In this document: one piece after another, positions 54,530 through 64,000 of the stretch
How the letters are laid out: the number at the start of each line of letters is the position of its first letter
How positions within the stretch are numbered: the stretch's first letter is position 1
NCBI RefSeq assembly: GCF_040054535.1
Contig: NC_090785.1
Location: 7,189,501 to 7,253,500, forward strand
DNA length: 64,000 bases
Reading direction: 5' to 3'
DNA from: Antennarius striatus
Lineage: Eukaryota > Chordata > Actinopteri > Lophiiformes > Antennariidae
Notes under the pieces: model-generated
Seen by the model: the letters and a program-made list of their open reading frames with translations, nothing else
What the model was told of the DNA's origin: nothing
The model's database searches: none
Program-made: the position numbers and the translations under genes

Positions 54530-57500
54530 ATTTTAAAGAAACAACATACAACCGACACTTTTTAAAAAAAAAAAAAATTCTGAGCAATATATTCTTTTAA
54601 AACGTGAGCAGAATATTTACCAGCGCAGCATCGGCAGTCAGTGACGTCTCCTGCAGGACGAGACATGATGACGGTGGCATCATTTCTTAATTTACCTCAT
54701 GTCAACTTTTCAATTTCTGTCCAGACACGTTCAGCTGACATAAACAACACATCCGCACACACAAAAATGCTGACAAGAAGTCTGTCCCTCATCTCGAGAT
54801 CTGCACGTTAAACCACCAAACCTTTGTCATCACATAATTCCACGTTCCTCTCAGCCAAAGTGTGACTCAAATAATGCATTCTGAACACTTCTAAGCGACA
54901 GATTGCGTTCTTACAGGGGAAGCTACATAGATAGAAATAGTCTCTGGAGCTGCAGGTGGTCTTCTGCTGTGGCATTTGTTCATAGATAATTATAGACATG
55001 AGTGTGACCTTGGTCCAGTCAGCCATGGAACACGAAAATGTGCACGGAGCCCTGCTGCACGTTACTTCCTCCATTCCTACATCGACATCACGTGATCCTG
55101 AATGGCGAAACACTGATTACACAATTAATGAGAACAAATACCAAATGTTGACGCTTTCCTATCTTCTGAATAGCATGATTGGGCTGCAATGTTTCTTTAG
55201 TCGCTGTCAATATTTTTATCTATACATGAGTTTTTCATCCTATTTTAAAAAAAATCTTAAATCTACAAACAGTTGTGAAGCGACTAAGCAAGTTTTTTCT
55301 CTTCATTATAGCGATACTTCCTCTGGCAAAGAACACTTCCTGTTGCACTTTACCTTCACTGAGGTAAAGAAACGCTATATTGTCTTGTCTTGTAAAAGGA
55401 CCACACCCTTCTAATTATCACTCATAAAGCTGAGGTAGCTTCTGGGCTGAGGTAGCAACAGCACCTAACCGTCGTTTAGCTACCTCAAATTTGCAAATCT
55501 GATTTTTCAAACATTTAAATACACCAAGACATAACACGAGTAGAAAACTGGTTAACTTGACTGAAGAAAACTCAAAGTCTCTGCCAACGTTTTCCTGCAT
55601 GAGTCATAGTTCATCAAACAGGTCTCTCCTGTGAAAGGTGTTGACAACCAAGAGCAAACTGACAGTGTTTGAACAGAAAACTCTTGTCAACAAGGAAAAT
55701 AAAATGGCAAGCATACATTTTTATAAAACCCTGAAGCATCTGTAGACATCTTCTACAATTGTGCCACACAGCTTCCACTTTGCTTTGATTGCCAACGATA
55801 AAAAAATCAACCTGTGTCCACCCCGTTTCTGACCTCTCTGCTGAGTCAGCACAGCCTGACCGACTGCTGGACTAACCCTAACCCTGGCACAGAGGGCTCT
55901 GGATGTCACTATGCTGAAATGTGGTTATTCCACTGTGGAGTGTGTGTGATAGATGTGTTACTTGAGCTGGAGCCAGTTCTGTGGACACACCCGACTGACT
56001 GGTGTTAGAATCCTTGTTGGGGTTCCCAGATGATGTGACAACACCCTTAAGAAGACTTTTGATTAATGTATTTGTATTTACTGGCCTCTTCAACATTTAT
56101 TTGACTGGGCAGCCCATAATGTTCTTGATGCTCTCCTCTTGTTCAAGCTGCAAAGGCTTTCCATCTGGAGTGTGAATACAAAGTCTAGTCATCTCTTCTG
56201 TTTGCAGAGGTGCTGCTTCAACCACAGATGAAATGCCACAAAAATCTGCCGTATGAAACGAACACAGTTTACAGAAAGTAGCTGATATAGAGAAATATAG
56301 AGAAATCCTCAAAAATATATTAACAATAGCGATTATTTACTCAAAATAATGCTTCAAACATTATTTAAAAGCCTATAGGGATGTCTTCAAATGTCAGCAA
56401 TTTTCATTTAGCAAGATATTAGCTTTGTATTCATCTCACCGACTTTTCGATTGCTTGTTTCAACATCCTACATTGTTCAAATCATTCAGATGCCTTAGGA
56501 GCAATATGTGGAGATAAAAATGACGACCAGGAATTATGTTTTGTTGATTTAACATCCCACTGCCAAACATGACATATTCAGTTTATCTTTTAGGTCAAGG
56601 TGACGCCTCACATCGTCCAATCTGACAAACTGGACTAGCAAATGTTTGGTGTTCGAGTGATCTTGAAGCAGGGGAAAGGTGTTGCAAGCTATGTCTTACT
56701 TTTAAAATTTGGCCCTCAGGCTTTCTTCAAGATCAACAACCATAACTGCCATGAAAGAGATGCATATGGTGCCAAAGCACGTCACAGTTTCTTTGTCTAT
56801 TTACAGAGAATTTCTCTACACCCAAGTAAAATTACCAGTTTCCCGTGATGATGTCATTAGTGAGTTTCAATGTTCTCCGTCTACCACTGTCTGACTAAAG
56901 AAATACCTTCAGGCGTAAGAACAACAGTCAACACAAAATGTCTTATTCTGCTGGCCCACAAATTTAAATTGAGTACACTGTATTTGCATGAAAACCAGCT
57001 CTTGCAGTTTAGAAGTCAGAATATCAAAAATCCACAAAATGAGAACTAAAAGGACACGCCTTTCCTCATTCTTGGTCTCCATGTCGAGTTTATAAAATCA
57101 AGAACACTATCAATAGTCACCACTTTATCAGAAAGTTGATACACATGTGCAATTTCTGTGAGATAAACAGTTTCCCTTTGCACAAAGAGTCTTCTCCCAA
57201 AATAGTTGAATATTTTGAATATTTTAATATTAAAGGGGGAAAATATTCCCGCTTTATGGGGAAACATAAACGAGGAATATTTTCCCCCTTTAAAAATTAC
57301 ATATTTGTGTAATTTTAAAAAGTTACACAAATATGCACAGGCACCACACAAATAAATTCCATGTTTATAAAAATACTTCATCCTGGACAAATCAACAAAT
57401 AATACAGAGCAATAGTTTTACTTGTGGCCCAGGATTAATGCTGTGTTGCAGAAAAACAAGAAAAACACGCAGTACCGACACACTTCCTGGATGCGTTCGT

Positions 57501-57537
57501 GTTTGCACCTCATGACCCCCCACCCCACCCACACACA

Positions 57538-57576
<39 letters not shown>

Positions 57577-57933
57577 CTACCTGATGACCGGGCCGAGTAG
57601 CAGCAGGTGCAGGAAGAGGATCAGCGGCCGGTCCCGACCCAGGTCTCTGTGGATGAACATCAGCGTCAGCTGGATGAGCAGAGCCGGCACCACCGTGAAG
57701 GTGATGGTGAAGCCCATCCAGGTCACGTCGTCCGTTTTGCGGTAGAGGCTGCAGAGGACGGCGGCGGTCACAAGCTCTGCGAGGTACAGCACGGTGGCCA
57801 GGACCACGCTGAGGGGAGGACGGACATGGCTCTTCTTGACCACCAGCATGACTCCATTGTCCACCACCGAGGGGCACTCCAGGTCCGCGTTGGAGATGTC
57901 CCTCTCCCGCTCCTCCACGGTCACTTCGCACAT
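49411..57933 (-). CDS. xkrx: XK-related protein, X-linked type (XKRX/XKR2), 3 exons, complete
   Basis: Multi-pass membrane protein of the XK/Kell-associated family. XKR4, 8 and 9 are caspase-activated phospholipid scramblases, but no scramblase activity is established for XKRX. Exons on the minus strand: 57933-57581, 50818-50559, 50162-49411 (1,365 nt, 454 aa; human 449). Junction phases are 2 and 1. Human XKRX blocks are shared: HRDLGRDRPL, LLLLGPVIRC, IPLEWEIGQS, QAFLGSAPQLT, STLAIQIIYDDYKIRL, VEKNFSKLGT, and the tail FKHNVHDCLHCVCCHRD. Position next to nox1 confirms XKRX. Intron 1 is about 6.8 kb, long for this locus. The cytosolic tail is Cys-rich and contains DTRD, which is not in the human tail. 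Confidence 0.95.
50559..50818 (-). CDS. xkrx: xkrx exon 2
   Basis: 260 bp, acceptor CTCCGCAG, donor AGAC|GTAAGG. Encodes CIQALVIYFRAGKREDPYIT, then LEWEIGQSERLLNTHRSAFK, then QAFLGSAPQLTLQLY. These match the second cytosolic loop and following helix of XKRX. Confidence 0.95.
50819..57529. other. xkrx: xkrx intron 1, largely without recognised features
   Basis: No exon or RNA gene seen. Open frames at 51785-52192, 54998-55414 and elsewhere have no family similarity. A region at about 53400-54300, rich in dispersed stops, reads like an old retroelement but cannot be assigned. Poly(G) runs occur at 52166-52174 and about 52585-52597. Confidence 0.45.
54489..54530. repeat. Compound (GT)n(GA)n microsatellite
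   Basis: GT dinucleotides passing directly into GA dinucleotides, in xkrx intron 1. Confidence 0.92.
57530..57574. repeat. (CA)n microsatellite beside the xkrx exon 1 donor
   Basis: CA repeat ending 7 bp from exon 1. On the transcribed strand the intron begins GTAGGG, then (GT)n at once. Confidence 0.95.
57581..57933 (-). CDS. xkrx: xkrx exon 1: start codon and first two helices
   Basis: ATG at 57933-57931. Encodes MCEVTVEERERDISNADLEC, a basic stretch, then PPLSVVLATVLYLAELVTAA, YRKTDDVTWM, VVPALLIQLTLMFIHRDLGR, and LILFLHLLLLGPVI. Human XKRX aligns from about its residue 30 onward; the acidic N-terminal tail differs in sequence but is similar in length. Donor is AG|GTAGGG, phase 2. Confidence 0.93.
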
Positions 57934-58480
57934 TGTGTTGAGTTTGTGCGTCAGGTAGAACAGCGAGCAGCCAGACCGCTTCCACCAAAACAGTCGAGTT
58001 GCACTAAAAAAAACAAAAAACCTTTTTTTGGGAACTCCGTCTCTTGCGTCGTCTCTCCCAACTTTCCACCAAAATGATCATTGCTGGTTTCACATGATAA
58101 CTTTAAAATAAAAATAAAAAAAATAAATAAAATCGAACAAGAACACTTCGCTCAGACGCAACGGTTCTGCTTTGATGTCTGCGCGCCGACAACCGCTTCA
58201 ACTCCGCGTAAAATCGGTGCGAAGGATCGGGAAAGTGGAGTCCTTCGATTGGACGGCTCGTCTACAACCTTTATCGGCCGACCTGAGTGACCGACTCAAC
58301 GCGCCGGCGTTTTCTTCCAATCTGCGGGAGTGCGCGGAAAAGCTGCGGCGCGTCCGGCTCCTCGTTCAGCCACAATCTCTACAGTTTGCAAGTGGCGTCT
58401 CCAGCCGGCTGATGTGCCGTCATCGTAAAGCTGCAGGTCGGCTGCAAACACCGGAAGTGACGACATGTTGACCTTCAAAG
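57934..58480 (-). promoter_or_regulatory. xkrx: CpG-rich xkrx 5' flank
   Basis: CpG density stays high through exon 1 and about 500 bp upstream, then drops. This fits a CpG-island promoter reading leftward. No TATA box or precise start is evident. An AT-rich patch (58105-58130) interrupts it. Confidence 0.5.
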
Positions 58481-58922
58481 TAAAGACACGTGAAAAATAC
58501 AAGTCCCTACAATATACCATACAAGAACAACTTTATTTTGGTGGGATCATCCTGTTTCTGGTTCCTGTTTAGCGCTTGACGTCATTTCCTGTTATGTTTG
58601 GCCGCAGCAATTGACTCCTCTGTTGTAGTGTACAGTAATCACCGTCAACATCTAGTGTGGTTTTAGGTTGTGTAGGAAGCTACTAATTATTACATCCTGT
58701 TTCAGAGAGGTGATGCATTGCGATTGTCAGTGTTCGTTCGTCCGTTCCTTCGTTTGTCCACCAAATATCATCGCCACCATTGTAGATGGATGAAACAAAA
58801 GGCACATTACTCAGGCGGCGGAGGGGATGAAAGTGAGATGATGACCTTGACCTTGAGAGAAGTAGGGTCACGGTCAAATTTAAACTTTTGTACACTCAGG
58901 AACCGGATAGGATAGAAAAAAG

Positions 58923-59021
58923 GGAGAAGGCCAATGTGAGTAAGACCATAGATCAAAGTAGTTCTTTGATCTACCTATAGACTAGCTTTGCTCCATGGTC
59001 TTACTCACACTGGCCTTCTCC
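58923..59021. repeat. Foldback: 27-bp inverted repeat with nested inner hairpin
   Basis: Arm 58923-58949 and arm 58995-59021 are reverse complements at 26 of 27 positions; the exception would be a G-U pair in RNA. The 45-nt loop contains GATCAAAG (58951-58958) and CTTTGATC (58964-58971), a second perfect 8-bp inverted repeat. It could be a MITE end or cruciform, or a transcribed hairpin. No coding sense is seen. Confidence 0.8.
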
Positions 59022-59084
59022 ATATGCTCTAGTTTATGCACTAGTTGGATCATGGGTCTTCTGTAAAATAGGTCAGGGTAAAAT

Positions 59085-59387
59085 TTTGAATTCAGGGGTG
59101 TCGGCTCACCTCCAAGCCACTGCCGGGGCGCCCTTGTGCAAGGTGCCCCCCCCCCCCCCCCCAAGATGCTCATTGGGGCGTGATCCCCCATGCGCGACCT
59201 GTCACTCTGCCTCCCCCAATACTGTTTGCTGTGATTGCATGCCTACAGGCCCCTAGTGTGTTGTGTTCAGGGGCCTGTGCATAACAATGTATGTCCATAT
59301 ATGCATGTAACTAAAGAGTGTAATGCAAGAGCCTAAAAGATAATTTCCCCATAGGGTATCATTAAAGTTGTCTTTTTTCTTTCTTTA

Positions 59388-59420
<33 letters not shown>
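59085..59420 (+). repeat. Interspersed repeat 3' region followed by (ATT)n
   Basis: Contains a C18-type run (59145-59162) and a family-like tail AATTTCCCCATAGGGTATCA, then TTAAAGTTGTCTTT, similar to the TTTCCCCACAGGGATTAATAAAG ending of a common fish repeat. A run of ATT triplets follows at 59388-59419. Confidence 0.6.
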
Positions 59421-59421
<1 letters not shown>

Positions 59422-59561
59422 ACTGTATTATTGGTTTTTATTTGTGTGAGAGACTCATGACACAGTGGTCCTCAGTGCTCTTCCTCTCTGACGTCTTTCT
59501 CTCCTAAATCTCCATCCATCCCCCAAGCAATTACATTTTACTGACTCAACTTCTGGGTTCA

Positions 59562-59905
59562 CAGTGGCGCAGTGGGTAGCACTGTCGCCTCAAAACACGG
59601 CAGTTCTGGGTTCGAGTCCCGCTCTTTGCGGAGTTTGCATGCTCTCCACGTGTCTGCGTGGGTTCTCTCTGGGTTCTCCGGCTTCCTCCCTTCTCCAAAA
59701 GCATGTGCTTCAGGTTGATTGGCCGGTCCAAAATTGCCCGTAGGAGTGAGTGTGTGTGTGTGTGTGTGTTTGTCTGTCTTTGTGTGTGGCTCGTTGCACT
59801 GGCGTCGTGCCCGGATTGTACCCTGTTTCACGCCCTATGCCAGCTGAGATAGGCTCCAGCTCCCCGTGACCCACTACGGCGGATACAGCGTCAGAAAATG
59901 GATGG
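59562..59905 (+). repeat. tRNA-like SINE (family A), near full length
   Basis: CACAGTGGCGCAGTGGGTAG, then GTTCTGGGTTCGAGTCCCGC (B box GGTTCGAGTCC), then GGTTCTCTCTGGGTTCTCCG, the (GT)n spacer at 59749-59770, and the tail GATAGGCTCCAGCTCCCCGT, then ACAGCGTCAGAAAATGGATGG. It is nearly identical in plan to the 23956 copy. Confidence 0.85.
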
Positions 59906-60094
59906 ATAGATAGATGACTCGACTTCTTCCCCAGAGTCTACTTCCGTCCTTCTTTTCTCTCCCTCTCTCTTTAGTCGTCATGCATTCATCCATGAGACCT
60001 GATTCAGAATGTGTTAGAATAGAATATCATTCATCCTGGTTATTCTAGTCCTAAAATGGATGATAGGTGTGTTTTGGATTTGAAATCAACACAT

Positions 60095-60725
60095 CAGAAA
60101 AATATCAATCAATCAACTTTTATTCATGTAGCACTTAATCATATCTGAAGACATTTCAAAGTGCTTTACTGATAGAAAGCCAACAATGCCATCCAGAGCA
60201 AGAATAAGCGACAGTGGTGGGGGCAAACTCCCTCATTGAGGAATAAACTCCTGGCAGGACCCAGGCTCTGGAGAGTGGTCATCCGCCTTGACCTGTTGGT
60301 TGGGAAATAGAAATACATTGGGGAAAGAGATAGGTCAAGTAAAAGAGACAGAGAGAGTGGCAGATAGGCCAGTTTGAGTTTCATGTCCATAGTGCGCTGT
60401 CGCTGAAATGGGGGTGGGATTTCTAGGCCTTTGGGTGTCCTGTCTTCCATCCGCGTTCTCCACCTGTGGAACAGAGGCACAAAGACAGTGACAGTATCGT
60501 GCAGACAGAGAGTGTGATTTGACAGTAGTAGTAATAAATTCTAGGAGTAGTAATAAATTCTAAGAGCATAGAAAGATAAAGAAAGCAAAGGAGAAGTGAC
60601 AGAAGCTTCAGAGTATCTCCCTTTAACGAGAGAGACAGAGAAAAAATACCCTTAGCAACCTAAGCCTATAGCAGTGTATCTAGTGGGGTGAGTGTTATTT
60701 CTAATTGTAGGCTCTATCAAAAAGG
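60095..60725 (+). repeat. Long interspersed fish repeat
   Basis: Opens ATCAATCAACTTTTATTCAT, then GTAGCACTT, then CAAAGTGCTTTACTGATAGA. Later come GGGGCAAACTCCCTCATTGA and GGCTCTATCAAAAAGGAGGG. All match a very common teleost interspersed repeat (AACTTTATTTATATAGCGC type). Open frames inside it are not genes. It holds a 20-bp tandem duplication at about 60526-60562. Confidence 0.65.
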
Positions 60726-61257
60726 AGGGTTTTTAGTTTACTAGTTTAGTTTACAAAAAATAGGCAAAATTATGCAATTAACATGAACTTTAGACTAAAA
60801 AACCTTAAGAAGCACAACATTAAAAAAAAAGGAAAAAAAGAAGCACAACATTGGACAAGTAACAGACCTACATCAATTGGCCCAAATAGGGAGCCTCCTT
60901 TCGACATTGATTACAGCAATAATCCTGCTCATTTCCTGGGACAATTGCTGCTCCTGACTCTGGTCAACGTTGACACTGTAGCACTATACAATACTTACTC
61001 AAACACACAGGAATTCAAAGGGGATTTAGCTCCTCATCTCATTGCTGGCCAATCAGAATGGTGATATTGCTTCTATCCAGGACCTGTCAATGAAGTTCTA
61101 TCAGCACAGCACTAACACAAGGACGATCAAGGTCGAAGGTCATCATGCCTCAGATGACTTCTTACTGTTTTGTTACAGACAGGCCTGTGATAGGTGCCAA
61201 TAGTTTCTGCTATAGTAGTGGTGGAAAGCCAAAACCTGTTTCTTAATAATGAAGATA

Positions 61258-61505
61258 TGGGTGGAACGGTGGTACAGTAGGTAGAGCTGTTGCCTCAGAT
61301 AGAAGGTTCTGGGTTCAAGTCCTTTTTCTGTGGAGTTTGTATGTTCTCCTTGTGTCCGTAAGTGTGAGTGTGTGCATGAGTGGTTGTCTTTTGTGTGGCT
61401 ACGCAGTGCACCGTCCTCGGAGTGTCCCCCACCTCTCGCCCGTAAATCAGCTAGGATGGGCTCCAGAAAACCAACAAATCAGAAGGAGTGGATAAGAAGA
61501 TGAAG
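61258..61505 (+). repeat. tRNA-like SINE copy (family A), diverged
   Basis: GGGTGGAACGGTGGTACAGT, then AGGTAGAGCTGTTGCCTCAG, then GGTTCTGGGTTCAAGTCC, then TTTGTATGTTCTCCTTGTGTC and the tail GATGGGCTCCAGAAAACC. The central block is deleted. Confidence 0.75.
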
Positions 61506-64000
61506 GAACGAATAATGAAGATATGTCAATCCAGATTTGGGTCATTACACATGGTCAACCAGGTTGTGTGTTTTTTTGTCATTGTTCCTCTGGCTACACA
61601 TTTATGAAGTGGACACACTATTGTGGCATGGTGGGAATTAATCGCCCTGGGTTTCTGTCTCCTGGACTCCTGCATGCCAGGCCCACAATGTAGATCAGGC
61701 TGACCTAGTCATGGTATTCCATAATCTTTTACCCTTATAGCTATGTGTTATTTAAACAAGGGAGTGGTCATGTGATATAAGTTTGATAAAAGCATTGTGG
61801 CTACTACTTTACTGTAGAAACTCTGTTGGCTGATGTCAGTCAAATGAGACAAAATCAAAGAATGACGGGTGCTTTTAATCCTGTCGGGCTTATATAAGGT
61901 AGTATCATATATGGTAGCTATAATTTGTGAATTTAAATGTATGTTAACTAAGATAAATACGTCAAAATAGAATAGTCAAATGTTAAGTGCAGATGAGGGT
62001 TCAGTACAGTAAAATAGCAGGGTATCAATCATAATTTTGCATTATAAGAGATTAAACTGTGCTAACAGGTTAAGTTGCTCTAAGAAGGAATTATAAATCC
62101 CAGAAATATTTAATGATATTACGATCGTAAATCACTGTAGCCAAAACAACCATACTACAAATATTATGGTTGGAATTATTCAATTTTTGGGGGGAAAAAA
62201 TGAAGGGAAGAGATTTATGCTGCCGTGTTTGACCTCAGGCAGCCCCTCCTGCTGTATCTTTGCAGGTTTCCTCTGCTTTGGAACGGAAGTAAATGCATCA
62301 CTTGATCCAGATCCCAGAGTGCTAACTTGAACTGTGGTCTTACTTTTAGTATTGGTAGTAGGTAGTAGTTCTTTTAGAGGAACAATAAAAGCTCTGAAAT
62401 TGTAGAGCCTTGTCAGTCCATATAAAATAGAACAATAATCAGACAAATAACTATTGATTGTGACATACAGTACACAGCCACAATCTATTTATTGTCACTA
62501 AACTACCATTAGTGTACTATACCGCACAATTTTCCATATCCAAATGGAAGCACCATGGAGCACTAGCATAGAGATTAGTTTCTCTACACTTCCTTTTTTA
62601 GATTCTACCAACATGGCGGGTTTGTACTTGTGTTGACATGCAGGCCGGCGAGTGAACAGGTGCATTACACACATAAACGTCACTAAAATGTCACTCTATC
62701 TCCCATTCATGTGTTCTTCAGACATTTCCTCATTACATTACTGTTTGAAAGGCCTATGTGTCCATTAGACAGCATTAACATTTTGTGACCTGGTGAGCAG
62801 AATGAGCTTGATGTTTACACAACTACTCTTTCAAACAAAGATGATCTATTTGATAGGTGCAGGACTAATGTACAATCTGTTGCAGCCATCGCTAAATTGT
62901 TCTGCGTTTTGCTTCCTAAGAAGTACTACATTTTTCAGAACGTCCACAATAATTTATGCAATCTCTTTTTCAAAAACATTTTCTCTGGTTAGACCAAACT
63001 TGCCGACCTCAGTCTGATGTCCTAAAAAACCAATGATAACAATCATTGTCATTACATGATACCTTACAGGCCATTGTAAGGGGCTGACACAGCACATGAA
63101 ATCTTGTCATTACTGATGTGTGTTTGGTGAGCCAGCCGTGTGGTTCAGTGACATCAGACTACAGAGTCTATGGAGCCGAGAGGAGGTGGAAGACATAAAT
63201 TTAATTACTGTACACAACGTCACCAGCCAGGGCAGGGAGACTGTACACTGCTTGTCTGTGTTTAAATTTCTTTTACAGGAGACTGAAATAGTCTATTTTT
63301 CCTACTTGCCTTGACCTTACAGCCAAGATTAATAGATTCCACTGTCAAGTCTATACTATTAATAAGAAGGTGCACCCAGGCAATAGTTAACTCAGCATAA
63401 AGACCAGAAACCGGGAAACATCACAACACTTTTCAGTTCAACACAGGGTAGTTTTTGTTTTCATTGTTAAAGAATTGCCATTGCAGATAAAAGTTTATCT
63501 AATTCGACTCAGGGAAAAATATTTAATGGTGAAGTAATGCTTACATATTTCCTAATGGGAAGTGTGTTTGGTCACATCAGCTGAGTTCCATTTTCAGTCT
63601 TAGTATCTGCTTAAAGTTACAGCAGCAGGCTACCAAAGAGCAATGTCCCGTCACTTTTAGCAGAATAATGCATATCTTTGGGGCTAGATATTTTTTAAAT
63701 GTATGCACACGCTCAAAAAATATTTGACAAGGGTTGAGTTGTTTTTTTAATGTGGTTTAATACTTGTTTTGCAGTGCATTTTTATTTTATGTCTTGAAAC
63801 AAAACCCTGAGTATAAAAATATTGGCCATATTACTTGTCTTATGACAACTTCTTGGTCAGCTGCGTTCATTTCTCATAGGTTCCAGTGGTGGTTTCCTGT
63901 CACATGACCATTCATAAACAATGCAAGTTTTACACACATGTTTTACACATACGTCTTTTTCACTTTATATAATCCAGGTATAAACTGCTAATTATTGAAC
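61506..64000. other. Right end of window, no supported gene
   Basis: No convincing gene. One minus-strand frame at 62446-62180 ends KQRKPAKIQQEGLPEVKHGS then INLFPSF and a stop, and has a coding-like composition. It has no recognised family, and no partner exons were found. In human the next gene after XKRX is ARL13A, but nothing here resembles it. Confidence 0.4.

Noticed and set aside
60166-60480. 104-codon minus-strand frame
   Set aside because: Lies inside a common interspersed fish repeat; the apparent hydrophobic segment comes from CTCTCT-rich repeat sequence.
1-64000. CRISPR arrays, operons, phage or bacterial insertion sequences
   Set aside because: The DNA is vertebrate nuclear; the direct repeats present are microsatellites, SINEs and MITEs.

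Overview
The window is vertebrate nuclear DNA, almost certainly from a ray-finned (probably percomorph) fish. Genes are split into short exons with GT-AG introns. The proteins are vertebrate orthologues. The intergenic DNA carries typical teleost repeats: Tc1-like transposons, hAT-type MITEs, an RTE LINE 3' end, many copies of one tRNA-like SINE and long (CA)n tracts. The species cannot be named from this sequence alone. Four protein genes and one tRNA are well supported. Exon boundaries below were read by eye from splice sites, reading-phase continuity and family similarity; they were not computed. LAYOUT. 1-3.6 kb: 3' flank of bcorl1, with a possible promoter near 0.7-0.83 kb. 3.6-14.8 kb, minus strand: eleven coding exons of bcorl1 (BCL6 corepressor-like 1), from a large disordered exon with a CtBP-binding motif through an ankyrin block to the C-terminal PUFD domain. 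The N-terminal coding exon was not found. 14.8-31.2 kb: a gene-poor, repeat-rich stretch with two CpG-rich segments (about 16.6-19.1 and 21.6-23.1 kb; the first is the likely bcorl1 promoter), several transposon remnants and a tRNA-Val(UAC) at 28.9 kb. 31.2-41.4 kb, plus strand: cstf2 (CstF-64) in 13 coding exons, 507 codons. 42.5-47.8 kb, minus strand: nox1 (NADPH oxidase 1) in 13 exons, 566 codons. 49.4-57.9 kb, minus strand: xkrx (XK-related, X-linked type) in three exons, 454 codons. 58-64 kb: CpG-rich xkrx upstream DNA, then repeats, with no gene that can be supported. HOW IT FITS TOGETHER. cstf2, nox1 and xkrx are adjacent in the same order as CSTF2-NOX1-XKRX on human Xq22.1, which fixes orthology (nox1 rather than cybb, xkrx rather than another XK paralogue). 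bcorl1, at Xq26.1 in human, lies beyond cstf2. The genes are functionally unrelated: chromatin repression, mRNA 3'-end formation, superoxide production and an XK-family membrane protein. cstf2 and nox1 converge, and their nearest poly(A) signals lie only about 40 bp apart. POINTS OF INTEREST. These include a GC-AG intron in bcorl1, poly-Glu runs inside and after the bcorl1 PUFD domain, an AT-hook-like motif in bcorl1, a possible intronic poly(A) isoform and a frame-neutral 60-bp exon in cstf2, a (CA)n tract almost touching the xkrx exon 1 donor, a DTRD tetrapeptide in the xkrx tail, and repeat insertions with clear target-site duplications. No wholly new biological system was found.
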